Of a stretch of 64,000 bases of DNA, positions 10,441 through 21,734 are shown piece by piece (position 1 is the first letter of the stretch; every line of letters starts with the position of its first letter). The DNA comes from Topomyia yanbarensis. Its lineage: Eukaryota; Arthropoda; Insecta; Diptera; Culicidae. The stretch spans positions 45,522,194-45,586,193 of the forward strand of contig NC_080670.1 in NCBI RefSeq assembly GCF_030247195.1. Reading direction: 5' to 3'. The notes beneath the pieces were generated by a model that was not told the DNA's origin, did not search any database, and saw only the letters and a program-made list of their open reading frames with translations. The translations under genes were made by a program, and so were the position numbers.

Positions 10441-10700
10441 GTTTCGATTTTATTAGTTCTCATCAGCTTGAAATGAGCTCCCTTTATTGCGGGACATCAC
10501 GCTTGGCTAGGGGTTTGCTCATGAGCACAAATTGTGTCTCCATTTTTAAATCCGGCGCTAGCTTAGTCCTGTCACTAAGTTAGTGTCGGATTCTGATGAT
10601 ACGAAGTCGAAACGCAAATTCCATAACTAATTTAAAAACAATTGTTTTAAACGATGGTTTTTGTGTTATATTTCATTTCAAAAAAAAATCGTGAAAAACA
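10441..10700 (+). repeat. Interspersed repeat (CCGGCGCTAGC...CATAAC), copy 1
   Basis: The sequence around 10545-10640 (CCGGCGCTAGC, TAGTCCTGTCACTA, GCAAATTCCATAAC) recurs at 13367-13390 plus 13749-13775, where the two halves are separated by a MITE. It looks like the end of a dispersed mosquito repeat; no family name is claimed. Confidence 0.6.
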
Positions 10701-10870
10701 CCCTTTTTAAACGTAGAGTCGTCGTCATGTTGAATAAAATACACATTACATCGTAATTAAACAATAAATAAGCTTCCACATTGATCTAAGAAAGCTCTTT
10801 GTTGATGTTTTGATCTGTTTTATGAAATTGTGTGATTTTTTTTATTTGGCAAAAATACAGTGTTTTAGAA

Positions 10871-12061
10871 TAAAGGGCGAACACGAAATTATTGCGACAC
10901 CGAAAATGTCATGCCAATTTTCTTATAATGTTTAAAATCAAACCAAAATTTTAGGGTAGTTTTATACATATATTTACTTCAAAAATCAAAAGAAAAGTTA
11001 ATCGATGGAGCCTTGAGTATAAAATTTAACGCATTTTCGCTTGATGCCCTCCATCAAAGTCTTTACAGTGTCATCCGGTACCAGTTTTTCAGTTTTTTTT
11101 TCATTTTCTTAACATGTCCTTCTCGTCTTTGACTGTCTGGACAGAATTGGCCTCATACCACTCCAGGACACTTTTAGAATAGTGGCATGATGCCAAATCT
11201 GGTCAAAATAGCGGAGCTTTGTCGTGCTGCTGCAAGAACGGTAAAAGGCGCTTCTCGAGGCACTCAGATTTGTAGATCTCGCCATTTACTGTGGCCTTTG
11301 TCACGAAAGGCTCACTCCTCAGTCCGCAAGAGCAGATGACCTGCCAAATGAGATATTTGGAGGCGAACTTCGACATTTTCTTCTTCTTAAATTTGTCGTC
11401 CACATAGAACTTGCTCTTGCCGGTGAAAAACTCCAACCCCGGAAGTGGCTTAAAATCGGCTTTTATATACGTTTCGTCGTCCCTCACACAGCAGCCATAT
11501 TTTGTCAGCATCTTCTCGTAGAGCTTCCGTGCCCGAGTTTTAGCCATCGATTGTTGCCGCTCATCGCGGTTTGGGAAGTTCTGTAGCTTGTATGTATGTA
11601 GTCCAGCTCTCTTCTTTGCATTCTGGACGTAGCTCTGCGACATGCCGATCTTTTTAGCCAAATCACGGCTTGAGACGTTGGGATTTGCTTTAATCATCCG
11701 CTTCACCTTTCCCTCCGTCTTTTTGTTCTCCGGTCCCGGTTTTCTTCCAGCTCCTTTGCCGTGGTCCAACGTCAACCGCTCCTGGAACCGCGGAGACGGT
11801 TGAATGGTGAATGTTCAACATTTTTCCCAACTGCCGGTGCAACAGGTCAGGAAATTCCAGGTGTTTGGAAAGAATTTGTTCTCTCGACTCGCGTTGGTTC
11901 ACCTCCATTTTCGTTGAGTCGAAAAACACGACTTCGAGTTTGACAGCATGTAAACAATACACATCAATGAGAAAGTGTGCAAAATTTGGTTGATTTTTAC
12001 CCAATGGTAAAAAAGTTATGCCCTGTTGAATGTGTCGCAATAATTTCATGTTCCCCCTTTA
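10871..12061 (-). mobile_element. ITmD37E-like Tc1/mariner transposon (dead copy)
   Basis: Both ends carry about 30-bp terminal inverted repeats: the left starts at 10871 (TAAAGGGCGAACACG) and the right ends at 12061 as its near complement, with ATTATTGCGACAC at the inner side of both. The flanking TA dinucleotides fit the family's TA target duplication. The length of about 1.19 kb and the enclosed minus-strand transposase pseudogene fit this group, known from Aedes and other mosquitoes. Confidence 0.85.
11101..11908 (-). pseudogene. ITmD37E-type transposase, frameshifted and with a nonsense codon
   Basis: The start ATG at 11908 opens MEVNQRESREQIL, the usual N-terminal helix-turn-helix region. 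A frame change near 11790 is needed to reach GAGRKPGPENKK and the second DNA-binding part (VSSRDLAKKIGMSQSYVQ). The first catalytic aspartate is in DDETYIKADF. The tract YLIWQVICSCGLRSEPFVT is typical of the family. Just before the second catalytic aspartate, the tryptophan of a WPDLAS motif is a TGA (about 11201-11203), after which PDLASCHYSK continues in frame. The frame ends at TGA 11101-11103, before the third catalytic residue. The protein cannot be active; the usual length is about 340 residues. Confidence 0.85.
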
Positions 12062-12939
12062 GGATGTGGACGGGATCGTCAACCAATTCTTTAATAAAAC
12101 CTTTTTTGTTGGTTGTTACTGGAACTTTGTTTGTTTTGGCAGAAAAGTATTTTTTCAGGTTAAGTATAATAATATGACCAGGGACTGTATATTTTAAATT
12201 ACCTTGCGTTACGTCCACTTGAACTGTGCGAGAATCGCACCATGTTCAAAAAGGAATTGCCTTCAGGCATAAGATCGTAAGCTTAAAAACGGAAAATGCG
12301 AGCGCGCTGTTTTGTGTGTATCAATTTTTGCGATGCAGATTGGCCAACTCGGCTGAAATCCCGTTCCTACTCCAACAGCGGTCAGATGGTCATCCGTCCG
12401 TCAAGCAAGCATAAATCGACCCAATTCTAGTCTAGAATTATCTCGACGCGAAATCTTGCGGTTAGGGTTGCCTCAAGGCTGATTCATCTTTTTGGCACCA
12501 GACACTTGCTTCCTGCAGTTTTACAGATTCGCTATGCTATGTCCAGATGGTTTGGTGCCCAGCAGACCGTATCAAACGGTATCCCCGTTTGTCTTCCCTG
12601 TGAATGAGTCGGATAAACAGTGCGAATTCCGTGGTGTATCTAGAAACTAGAAGAGCAAGTACATCCGTATCTGCGCTGTATTTGGTTCAGATGTATATCG
12701 GTGAGAACGGTTTACATGTTTGCTATGCAGATTTTTTGTAGATAATGTCACTGCTGTTGAATCAGGTGCTTCGTGACATTGATATGATAATTGTCTCTCT
12801 TAGCCTTGAACGCGGTGCTAGAACGTATGTGTTCTTTTAAAAGTCAACAGTTCTACCATATGTGAAATGTATAGAGTTAGTGCTCTAAAATACACTTATT
12901 AAAGGGAGGGATAAAATCGATTTTTTGCAGCTAGGGTTA
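12062..12939. other. Intergenic DNA, no gene supported
   Basis: Short unrecognised frames only, no repeats seen by eye. Confidence 0.35.
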
Positions 12940-13120
12940 CTGTGCCCTAATTCATCTTAGCTCCTCTATTCATCCCACCCATTTGAACGCATTAGTTAGA
13001 GCAGTATCCGCTATCTCTATTCAACGCATTAGTTCAAATGTTAAGATGAATAAGGGAGCGTTGTACTCGACTTTTCATTTCGCTCAAACGCGAGTATTTT
13101 ACATTTTCCAAGTCAGATTT
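12940..13120 (-). repeat. Interspersed repeat, inverse copy of 46070-46195
   Basis: The reverse complement of 12940-12990 and 13040-13115 matches 46075-46190: AATGTAAAAT, CTCGCGTTT, GAGTACAACG, CCCTTATTCAT, then AAGATGAATTAGG and CACAGTA. This copy has about 50 extra bases in the middle (around 12990-13040) that include a second ATTCAACGCATTAGTT-like block. Confidence 0.55.
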
Positions 13121-13366
13121 TTGTTCATCTGCTTCTTAGAAACGAAGCAAAGATGTTGATACCTATTTAAGCGCAATCCAATCACTGTAAGCCGAGTTAT
13201 CAGAGAAATAGTGTGACATCGTGACTAATGAGATGAATAAGGGCCCGTCTACCCTATATTTCTAGGTGGAGAAAAATTTTGGTAAAAACTTTTTTTCCAC
13301 TATTGAGAAATTAGGGGTTTTGTCAGAAACACAATTAGTGTTTTGGTTTTTTGGAGCTAGCGTCAA

Positions 13367-13830
13367 TCCGGCGCTAGCATAGTCCTGTCACTACACACCA
13401 ATTTTTTGTATTTTGTTTCAGCAAAATATTTGCCAAAACTTTTCAGCAAAACTGGATTTGCTAAGAGTTGAGAATTTTTGTTTCGCTGATTTTCAGTAAA
13501 ACCTATTATTTTGACGAAAATCAGCAAATCTATAGAATTTGATTGCTGAAACAATTAGTGAAAGAATGGCAATTTTGCTGAGTTCCAGCAACTCCAACTG
13601 ACAGTTCAGCAAATTTTGACAGATTTGAATTGCTGTAATTTCAGCGAAGTCTTTTTCGCTGGAAGTGTTGCTGATATTTCAGCAAGGCAAAATTCAGGAA
13701 AATTTTGCTGATATTCGGCAATCAAAATGTAGTGTGTGGGTTAGGTTAGTGCAAATTCCATAACCAATTCAGCTATTAAATGTTTATCGTATTAAACATG
13801 AAATAGATTTTTTATTATATTTGCATCATG
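13367..13830 (+). repeat. Interspersed repeat copy 2, split by a MITE
   Basis: Its left part ends at about 13390 (TAGTCCTGTCAC) and its right part resumes at about 13740 (GTGCAAATTCCATAAC). The uninterrupted equivalent is at 10545-10640. Confidence 0.6.
13391..13738. mobile_element. GCTGA-rich MITE nested in the CCGGCGCTAGC repeat
   Basis: The ends are inverted: ACACACCAATTTT at about 13393 and its imperfect complement, ending GTGTGTGG at about 13738. The interior is built from TCAGCAAA and TTTGCTGA motifs on both strands, so it can fold extensively. There is no coding capacity. Confidence 0.65.
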
Positions 13831-13886
13831 AATTAAAAAATAAGAAAGTTTCCCTGCCAACACGTTTTAATATATTTTAAAATTTA

Positions 13887-15260
13887 TAGGGGAGACTGAG
13901 GAGACTTGATCCCCGGGGAGACTTGATCCCATCATTGTAACTCAAAGGCGGATCAGAATACATTAATTGAATATACTAGAAAGATGCGCAGCTTTATCTA
14001 AACATAAGTTTCTTTAACACAAAAAAAATAAATTGGACATGTGTTACCGAATTGTTACCGATTCAAAGAAAAAAATCTCAGAAGAACTGAAGAAGATTTA
14101 TTTTCTAAATTTTCAAACTTTTATACAATTGATAAAGTCACCCACTACATACTATACTTTTGCATACAGAATTACAGGAGAATGTCAATTATATGAATAC
14201 GTTATGATTGAGCTGATTTTTTTGTTCAACTATACTTGTACTAAAGTTTGCTGAAATAGGTGCTATGGGTTCACTTGATCCCTTCAAATTCGTGGAGATT
14301 TGATCCCCTTCGCCATGCTTCATACACACCACTGAAAATAACCAAATTCACACCAGAACAATTGAACTCATTGTTGCCATAAATAACAAAAAAATACTGT
14401 CAAAAATGAACGCTTCATCGTACAGAAACTTAACTGTAATTGTTTACTACAGTATACGTAGCAACCATGCATCCCACATTTGACGTTCCTCAACCATAAT
14501 AACGACAGCTTTCAAATAATTGCACAGAGATTTGGGGAATTCGTAAAAAAAAATCTTGTGAGAGATGCGTAATATGTAGTAACAAAAATAGTAATATGTA
14601 ATCACAACAATTTAATCAATACCACAATACATTTATAACATTGAATGGGGTTAGGTACCTATTTTTGTCCTATTAAGAAGGGTACCACATTATTTCATTA
14701 TTAAATTTATTATTTCAGCTTCTTTGCTTTGTAATTAGGAGCCATTTTTTAATTTCGATTATAGAAGTTTTAGCCTTAAGGTCATTCGCCTCTTATCAAG
14801 AGCCAATATAATAACAAAATTGTCTTAAGAATGGTGAAAATCTTTTGTTTGAGCGCAGCAAAAACTCTAATCGAGTACCCCAATTATCGCAACACCATTT
14901 GAGCCAATGCGTTGAGCAAAGATGGCAGACACTGCTCTAACCAAAGGCTTCAGATGGGTAGCATGATAATAGAAAAAGGGTAAAAATAGGCTTATTACCC
15001 TACATGCTCATTTAAACACGTTTTCAAAAAATAATCAAGCGTCCCCAAATTAGGGATCGAGTCTCCACTAATCAAAGAATTTTCCTGTTTTTTTGTTGTT
15101 TTCCAAAAATGCTCATAGCTCATGTCCAGTATAATATTTCCATGTAATTTTTTTATGATAGAAACAATATAAAACTACAAAAAATACATAGTTTTTGTAT
15201 CATTCCACGGAGTAGGATTGAAAAATAAAAAAGGGGATCAAGTCTCCTCAGTCTCCCCTA
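13887..15260. mobile_element. 1.37-kb non-autonomous element with perfect 28-bp inverted ends
   Basis: Positions 13887-13914 (TAGGGGAGACTGAGG...) and 15233-15260 are exact reverse complements over 28 bases, bounded by TA. Subterminal copies of a GGAGACTTGATCCC motif occur at about 13917-13930, 14268-14280 and 14288-14304, and inverted near 15046-15060. The longest internal frame (14033-14254, 73 codons) shows no transposase features. The perfect ends suggest fairly recent mobility; TA flanks would fit Tc1/mariner-type mobilisation, which is inference. Confidence 0.85.
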
Positions 15261-15428
15261 CTGTTTCAAAAATGCAATTTCCTTTTTACATTTCTTACAA
15301 AAGAAATGTATAGGATTCTCTCAAACTTTGAAAACTTTTTCCAAGGCCTGAAAGGCCGAGTTTCATATACTAGTCGACTCAGCTCGACAAATTGGGACAA
15401 TGTCTGTATGTGTATGTGTGTGTGCGTA
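15261..15428 (+). repeat. Left half of a mosquito dispersed repeat with a (TG)n core
   Basis: The segment contains a perfect 10-bp hairpin (TACATTTCTT/AAGAAATGTA near 15286-15311), AAGGCCGAGTTT, GTCGACTCAGCTCGAC, and then GGGACAATGTCTG running into a TGTATGTGTG tract. This order matches a repeat I know as abundant in mosquito genomes. Its continuation after the TG tract is found 4.7 kb away at 20100, on the far side of the LINE. Confidence 0.65.
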
Positions 15429-15699
15429 TTTTTTTATAGTAAGGTTAAAAAATCTTCAAAGCATGGCCTGTAGTGTATTGGCACTGTGTGGGACTCACGT
15501 TCATGCGTAACCACTAAAAACATTCCTTACTTTTTACGTCCTTCTTCCTCACGGAACTACGTCATCGCATTACTTCGTGGGGAGGGCGTCGTTGTGCTTT
15601 CGTCGCATCTCTTTCTTCTGTTCTATCTCGGAGTATCGCTTGACCTATGAGCTTTGATTTAACTCTTGACTCTTCTCTTGCTTCTTCTCTTCCATCTAT

Positions 15700-16180
15700 T
15701 ACATCGCCGCCGTTTAGCTCTCATCCCCGTGAGCGGTTTAGGTGCTGATTCATTGAGCCATTTAGCTCATGTTTCCATGAGTCATTCAGCTCCCGGCCTC
15801 ATCACAATCTACCTGGATAGTCCCTAACAATGAACTCACCCTCCTCCGACCGATAGTTCCCCGACGGAAGAATTTCCCCCGACGCCGATACCCGATTCCT
15901 TGAGCCATTTAGCTCCCAGCTTTATCGAGATCAACTCGGATATTATCCTACTCCGACTGAGAGTTGCCCGGCAACGGAATTTCTCTCGGTACCGGTGTTT
16001 GTTTCGTGAGCCAATTAGCTCCCCATTTCTTCACGATTCTGTCGGGTAGTCCACTACGGCGAATCTACCCTACCGTGAATTCCCCAGCGGTAGATTGCTA
16101 CCGACACCGGTGTACCTTTCTGTGAGCCATTTAGCTGGACCTAGCCTACTCAACGGGCCAGCCAGTAGGTGCTGAGGTCC
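15700..16180 (-). repeat. About 110-bp tandem repeats in the LINE 3' UTR
   Basis: GAGCCATTTAGCTC or close variants recur at about 15752, 15778, 15901, 16008 and 16122. In between are blocks with TAGTCC, CTCCGACYGAGAG, CGGAATTTCTCYCG and GACRCCGATACC, giving roughly four or five degenerate units of 107-124 bases. The same units occur alone at 21055-21225. Confidence 0.7.
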
Positions 16181-16413
16181 ATCCAGTGATTCCGGATGAA
16201 GCGTAGCGGCCCGACGACCCACTTCTAGCTATTCGACACGGTCTACTCGGCCTAATCCCCGACGGTGGATCTAGCCAACTCACGAGCTACTCGGTAGGGT
16301 GTCGAGGTCGGTCCGGCGATTCCAGTGAAGCCTGACGTCTGGTTCACTGGCGTCCCGACGACTCAAACCCGGTGCTATATCGCATACTACTCAACTGGTC
16401 CCCGGCAACGGAC

Positions 16414-19283
16414 CTAGTCTGCACCGTTGGAGAGTTCCCCGGCGTTTCTTGGCAGCGTTCTAGCCAATAGCGCTACTTTGTTGGTCCCTTCGCCACATCC
16501 AGCTCGGAGAGTATACTTGTAACCACTCTGTTGACAGCGTCCCGGATATGCTCGGCGCGGCACCAACTCTTCGACGATATTGTCCACAGTCACACCAGGC
16601 ATACCCCTTCGGACTTTCTCGAATCTAGGGCATTCGAATACCACATGTTCCGGTGTCTCTTGCGTGTCCAAACCGATGCAAGTACTTCCGGAAGCATCCG
16701 TGCCTTGACAGAAACTGCGTAAAATGGAAGTTCACCTCTCCATGTTTCCTATGTACCCAAGCAGACACATTTGGGATGAGTCGATGTGTTCACCTTCCTT
16801 CTCCGCGTTGTCCCACTCTTGCTGCCACTTAGCCAACGTGTCCGCTTGGACCAGTCTCCTTGCATTACGTTCATTTCTCCGCTGGTATCATCCCACGTCC
16901 TCAGCCAGAGTGCAAATGGGAATCATCCCGGCAATTACACATACCGCCTTCGACCATATCGTTCTGTACGCACTCGCGACACGAACAGCCATTAAGCGAA
17001 ACGTGCTTGTCAACTTCGGCCGGTTCCGCTTTGAGTTCAGCGCAGCAGCCCAGGCCGGTACTCCATACCTCAGTATTGAGGATGAGACACTCGCCAGGAG
17101 ACGTCTCGTGCTGCCTCTTGCTCCTCCGTGATTCGGCATGATCCTTTCCAATGCGTTAGTTGTTCTCGCAGCATTCTCATATACATGGTCGACATGGCTG
17201 TTGTAATTTAACCGATCGTCGACCATCACACTCAGGTGCTTTAGTGCACGTATCGATGGGATGGATTGTCCCCCGACGCTGATCTCGTCACGCTGGATTT
17301 TTTACAGTTGCTGACCAGCACTACCTCAGCCTTGTGGTGAACCAGCTGTAACTTGACGTTAGCCATCCAGGTTTCCACAATGTCTATTGTCTCTGCCGTC
17401 AACATCTCCACCTCCTCAAGGATGATGTTGTCCTGACGATAACCCGCCGGACAACATCATCTGCAAAGCCGACGATCTCAACTCTTCTGGGCAGTTCCAG
17501 TGTTAACACTTCGTTGTACATTATATTCCAGAGCGTTGGGCCGAGAATGGAGCCCTGAGGTACTCCCGCCGTGACCCTAATCGACCTCTTCCCGATGTTC
17601 GTTTCGTAGCCCAGTACTCGGTTCTGGAAGTAATTTTTCAGAACCTTGCACAGATAATCCGGAACCCGCATTCTGTGCAGCGCTGCGGCGATCGCCCCCC
17701 AGCTAGCACTGTTGAACGTGTTCTTCACGTCGATCGTAACCCCTTCTCTTTTGGCGTCCACCGTCGATATCCCTTTCCGGAACCCGAACTACCAATGCGA
17801 TGATCCGTTCTCACTTTCAGCGTAGGTCGTCAGCCTGTTGAGGATGACCCTTTCCAGAAGTTTACCAATAGTTTCCAGCAGGCATATAGGCCGATACGAT
17901 GCTGGATCTCCTGGTGGTTTCCCTGGTTTTGACAGCAACACCAGCTTCTGGATCTTCTATCTATCGGGAAGTAGCCTTCGTCCAGGCATTTCTGTTGGAC
18001 TATCCTGAACATGTCCGGAAACGCCAGGATCGTAGTGCCACGTTGGGGATACCATCCGGTCCGGGAGCTTTCTTCGCTTTCAGCCCTTTTGCCACGATAA
18101 GGAGCTCATCGTTGGAAACTTGATTGTCACCAGCATTTCCACCGTCTGCATCAACGTACGGTGTAGGCGGCTATGCGGTTGGGTCGTGCTTCGGGAAAAG
18201 ACTCTCCACGATAATTTTCAGTTTGTAAGCCCACATTTCGACTGGTGTCATTGGACCCTTGATCCTGGCCATAACGACACGATAAGCATTGCCCCAGGGG
18301 TTAGCGTCTACTTCTCTGCACAGCTCCTTGTAGCAGGTGGACTTGCTTAGCGCTATCTCGCGTTGAAAAGCAGCCTTGGCCGCCCGGATTGTTACCTTAC
18401 ACTCTTCTCTGACTGCTTCAGATCTTGCTCTTTGAACGCGTCTTTTGGCTTTTAGGCAGACAGCTCGGAGGATGCTCAGCCTTTCGTTCCACCAGTACGC
18501 CGGTAGTTCCTCGGCTCCATTTTCCTCGGCATTGTTACATCGCATGCCTCGCTACTGTTTCCGACAGCTCATCGGTGTTCGAAATTCGAAGTGCTTCCAC
18601 AAAAAGGTCATTGTCGAAGTCCTTTCTTTTCCACTTCCGCTCGCCAGTCCTCACTCTCCGCGTTACAGTACAATTCCGCCGACCAATTGTGTAGTGGATC
18701 GCCTGGTGGTCGCTATGTGTATACTGCTCACTAACTCGCCAATTCATGTTATCCATCAGCGACGCGCTGCAGAATGTTACGTCTATGATGGATTCCCGGC
18801 CGTCTTTGCGGAATGTGCTAGCGGAACCTTCGTTGCTCAGCCTTACGTCGAGCTTTGCCAGTGCTTCCAATAGGCTGTAACCTTTTGCGTTGGTCAGCCT
18901 GCTACCCCAATCCACGGCTCAAGCGTTAAGGTATCCTCCTATAACAATCAATGTTCGTCCGACTAACGAGTCAGCTAGTGCGTCTAGCATCCGATTGTAC
19001 TGTTCTGGTGTCCACCTTGGGGGAGCGTAGCAGCTACAGACGAATACGCCGTTGATCCTGGCGATCACGAAGCCTTCGTGTATGTTATCCACCACCTCTT
19101 GGACAGGGAAACCGCCCATCACTTCACTATCCACCACCCAGCTACCGTTGTCGGGAGGAACACGATACGCCTATGCAATAATTGCAACGTCGTACTTCGT
19201 TTCTGTTGTCGACCGCCACAACAGTTGCTGTGCAATGTCGCAATGATTGAGATTAAGCTGGGTTATCTCCATCATCATCATTG
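16414..19283 (-). pseudogene. LINE ORF2: endonuclease plus reverse transcriptase, multiply broken
   Basis: The ATG run at about 19283 opens an APE-type endonuclease: QLNLNHC motif, then a TAG where the catalytic Glu region of EPYRVP is expected, then GGYLNA and TGA where GGDFNAW is expected; a later HSDHQA motif is intact. Those two losses inactivate the endonuclease. A frameshift near 18540 leads to a linker region (18545-18171). The reverse transcriptase core is open at 17761-17399, with GVPQGSILGPTLWN and the FADD active-site motif followed by VV. The C-terminal region at 16671-16414 has ETPEHVVFECPRF, the usual R1-type cysteine/histidine finger. Frames between these parts are broken many times. 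Confidence 0.85.
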
Positions 19284-20097
19284 GCCTGCCTTCGCCTTTA
19301 AGTACGCAGGGCATTTGAAGCCTCCCGTCATGTGGTCGTTTCCGTCTTCCGGTTTGCAGATCAAGCACCTTGGTTGCTTCGTGCAGTCTCTAGCAACGTG
19401 CCCCTTTTCTCCGCATTTTCTGTACAATGCAGACCTGTCCGGGCTCTTGCAGTTTCTCGCCAGGTGTCCGAGGTCAAAGATTCTGAAGCATCGCTCCATC
19501 TGCTTGGAAACTCGCGGAGTGACTCTCAGCGAACACACCGTCCATCCTATTTTTATCTTGCCGGTCTCCGCCAGCTTGCTGGCAGCGGCCACCGGTGGTC
19601 CTATCGCCGCCGTTTGCGTTCCTCCATACGATTTCCAAATCCGGATCGTCGCTGGTACATCCAGTTTGCATTGCGCGATCAGTGTCCTCTTCAGTTCCTC
19701 AACGGTCGTTATCTCATCTAGACCCTTGCACTCGACTACGGCTTCCTGCGACAGGGCTCTCACGTTCTCTTCGCATCCCAAGGATTTAGCAACGAGCTCG
19801 CGGTAGGTCGGGCTCTTGACGGAAGGATCCTTCTTCAGCTCGAAGATCATCTCGCCCTTCTGAGTGCGGCGCGTTCTAACGACGTTCTCTCCCAACTCCT
19901 TCAGCTCTGGGTCCTCTCTCACTTTCTTGAGAAGAGCGGCGTAGGACTTCGTATCGTTCGCTTCGACGATCAGTGCATCTCCTTTTGGCGCCTTCTGACG
20001 GGCCGAAGGTTTTCTTTGCTTCTTCTGCTTCCTTTTTTGCTCTTCCTTCTTCTTTTGCTGTTTCCCGTGCTCCTCCTTCCGACCAACAACGGTACTC
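19278..20097 (-). pseudogene. LINE ORF1 (gag-like), 5'-truncated, degraded zinc knuckles
   Basis: An open frame of about 273 codons runs to the edge of the TG tract with no ATG, so the start of ORF1 is lost. It begins with a Lys/Gln/Glu-rich segment (KQQKKKEEQKRKQKKQRK), then the R1-type ORF1 middle domain (TKSYAALLKKVREDPELK, FELKKD, ALSQEAVVECKGLDEITT). At the C-terminus lie three CCHC knuckles. The first has Ile in place of its second Cys (CFRIFDLGHLARNC), the second has Tyr in place of its first Cys (YRKCGEKGHVARDC), and the third (CLIC...H...C) keeps its Cys. It encodes the RNA-binding protein of the retrotransposon; this copy is decayed. Confidence 0.8.
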
Positions 20098-20099
20098 CA

Positions 20100-20172
20100 G
20101 TGTGTGTGTGTGTGTTTGTTTGTGTTTGTGTGTGTGTATGTGTGTGTGGGGGGGGGTATGTATGTATGTGCA
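20100..20172 (+). repeat. (TG)n/(TGTR)n tract with a G run
   Basis: Continuous TG, TGTT and TATG repeats with a run of nine G near 20147-20156. It forms the 5' flank of the minus-strand LINE and the resumption of the dispersed repeat split at 15428. Confidence 0.85.
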
Positions 20173-20700
20173 CTAATCTCATGTAATTATCTCAGCAACC
20201 GCTGGACCAATCTTAACGAAATTAGTTTCAAATGAAAGGCCAAACACTATTATTTTTGTTTTCCGATATGCTGTATATATGGACGATTTGGCCAAAACAC
20301 AAAGAGTTTAATGCAAATAACTTCCGAACAAAGGAAAGAATATATATTATATGCGCATAATTAGAATAATACGTTTCGAACAATCTATAGATTGTCAAAA
20401 TTCGTTCACGAACGGCGGAGATATTAAAAATTTTGTATTTTTATTCCTCGCTTACCAATTTCCTCAAACTAAAAATGAGATCGTTACATACATTAAAACT
20501 AAACCAATTTTGAATATCGGGGTATGAAAACACATCTGCGTGTTTCAACGAATTCGATTCTGAGAACCTTTTGTGAATTTACCTAATAATTAATCAACTA
20601 TTTCTTAAACATTAATAAGCAAGTTTACTTCAAAAACAAAATATTGTTAAACTTCACTTCAAAGTGAAAATTTGTCCAGAGTTGATGTATTTATCCGTTG
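20173..20700 (+). repeat. Right half of the dispersed repeat split by the LINE
   Basis: Contains CTCAGCAACCGCTGGACC, AACGAAATTAGTTTCAAA and TGAAAGGCC, which in mosquito repeats follow the TG tract of the unit beginning at 15261. The distal limit is uncertain. Confidence 0.5.
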
Positions 20701-21054
20701 GATTAAGCATTGCGTTCAATGGTAAATGAATGCACGGATCACCAAGTAATCTACCTAGTAATGAGAAAATAGATTTCAAACATAATTCATATTCATATTA
20801 TACTCGTAGCATCACCGAGAGCAACTGTGTTTTTGAATAACAAAACTCTAGTGAAAGTTTATCTTCTTTTGCAAGATTTATGTTATAAGGCGTAAAAATT
20901 ATCAGTTGTATTATGTATAATAAAGATGTAAGGAATCAAAATTTCGCCCTATATACAAAAATAATGTCACAGCACTAACCATCATTCACCATTCCTCCAT
21001 TTCTAAGATGTGTCATAAGATCTTCAACTAATCTGAAATATTTGTAAGTATCCA

Positions 21055-21225
21055 AGCTACTCACCTTACTCCGACTGAGAGTTCCTCGGTGGCTGAATTT
21101 CTCCCGATACCGATACCCGTATCTTTGAGTGGTGGTGGCATTTCTCTCGGCACCGATGTCCGTTGAGTGAGCCAACTATTCCCAGCGGTGGACCTATCCC
21201 ACTCAACGGGCATATCGCGGTCTGT
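21055..21225 (+). repeat. Orphan fragment of the Waldo-like LINE 3' UTR repeats
   Basis: CTCCGACTGAGAGTTCC, GAATTTCTCCCGATACC, GTTGAGTGAGCCAA and CCACTCAACGGGC match the tandem units at 15780-16180 but without LINE coding sequence. It lies about 660 bases upstream of the amylase start. Confidence 0.65.
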
Positions 21226-21734
21226 CGCTAATTTTCACTACAAGTAGATAATAAAATATTCATAGAAGATAACTTTTTCAAATTAACTTAGAGAGTTCTA
21301 TTTAAAGCATTATGGACATTTTGACGAACATATTATATTTTTCTATACACAAAATATTGCGGGGGGCGTTTTGTCTCCAAAACACCCGTCTCTACTACGC
21401 CACTGTACGAGAATAAGAAAGTACATTCGAAAAAAAATACTTCAACTGGTTGTCTTTTGTTTACTATTCAGATCCGATAAGAGTTGAAAACTCAAATAGC
21501 AGTGTTGCGTTGATTACCATCCACCCGTTCCGTAGTACTTACACAAACACCGAATTAGGCAGTACGATTGGATGTGTAGGGTTAATTGATGACCTATGAT
21601 TGTCTTTCGCCAAAATCAATCTAACTATAAAATCAATATCTTAGTTATCTATAGGACATATTTAAATTTGCTTTGTCTTTCATTCCACAAAGAATATCTT
21701 ACTTAATATTAATACTACACAATACAAGTGTCCC

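Larger units (their letters stand above)
15429..20099 (-). mobile_element. R1-clade, Waldo-like LINE (dead), inserted in a TG/TGTR repeat
   Basis: A non-LTR retrotransposon on the minus strand: the ORF1 3' part, then ORF2 with endonuclease, reverse transcriptase and C-terminal finger, then an unusually long 3' UTR (15429-16410). ORF1 and ORF2 overlap in an AATGA arrangement at about 19278-19283. Both flanks are TG/TGTR repeats (ACAY or AC on the element strand), the target reported for Waldo- and Mino-type R1-clade elements. The 5' end is truncated within ORF1. Multiple frameshifts and stops show that it is inactive. Confidence 0.85.

Noticed and set aside
15261..15428. CRISPR-like or bacterial features (hairpins, spaced repeats)
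   Set aside because: The repeats are eukaryotic microsatellite and transposon sequence; the window is animal DNA.
18445..19806. Long plus-strand frames of 142 and 242 codons
   Set aside because: They are antisense to LINE ORF1 and ORF2, which have clear family motifs on the minus strand.
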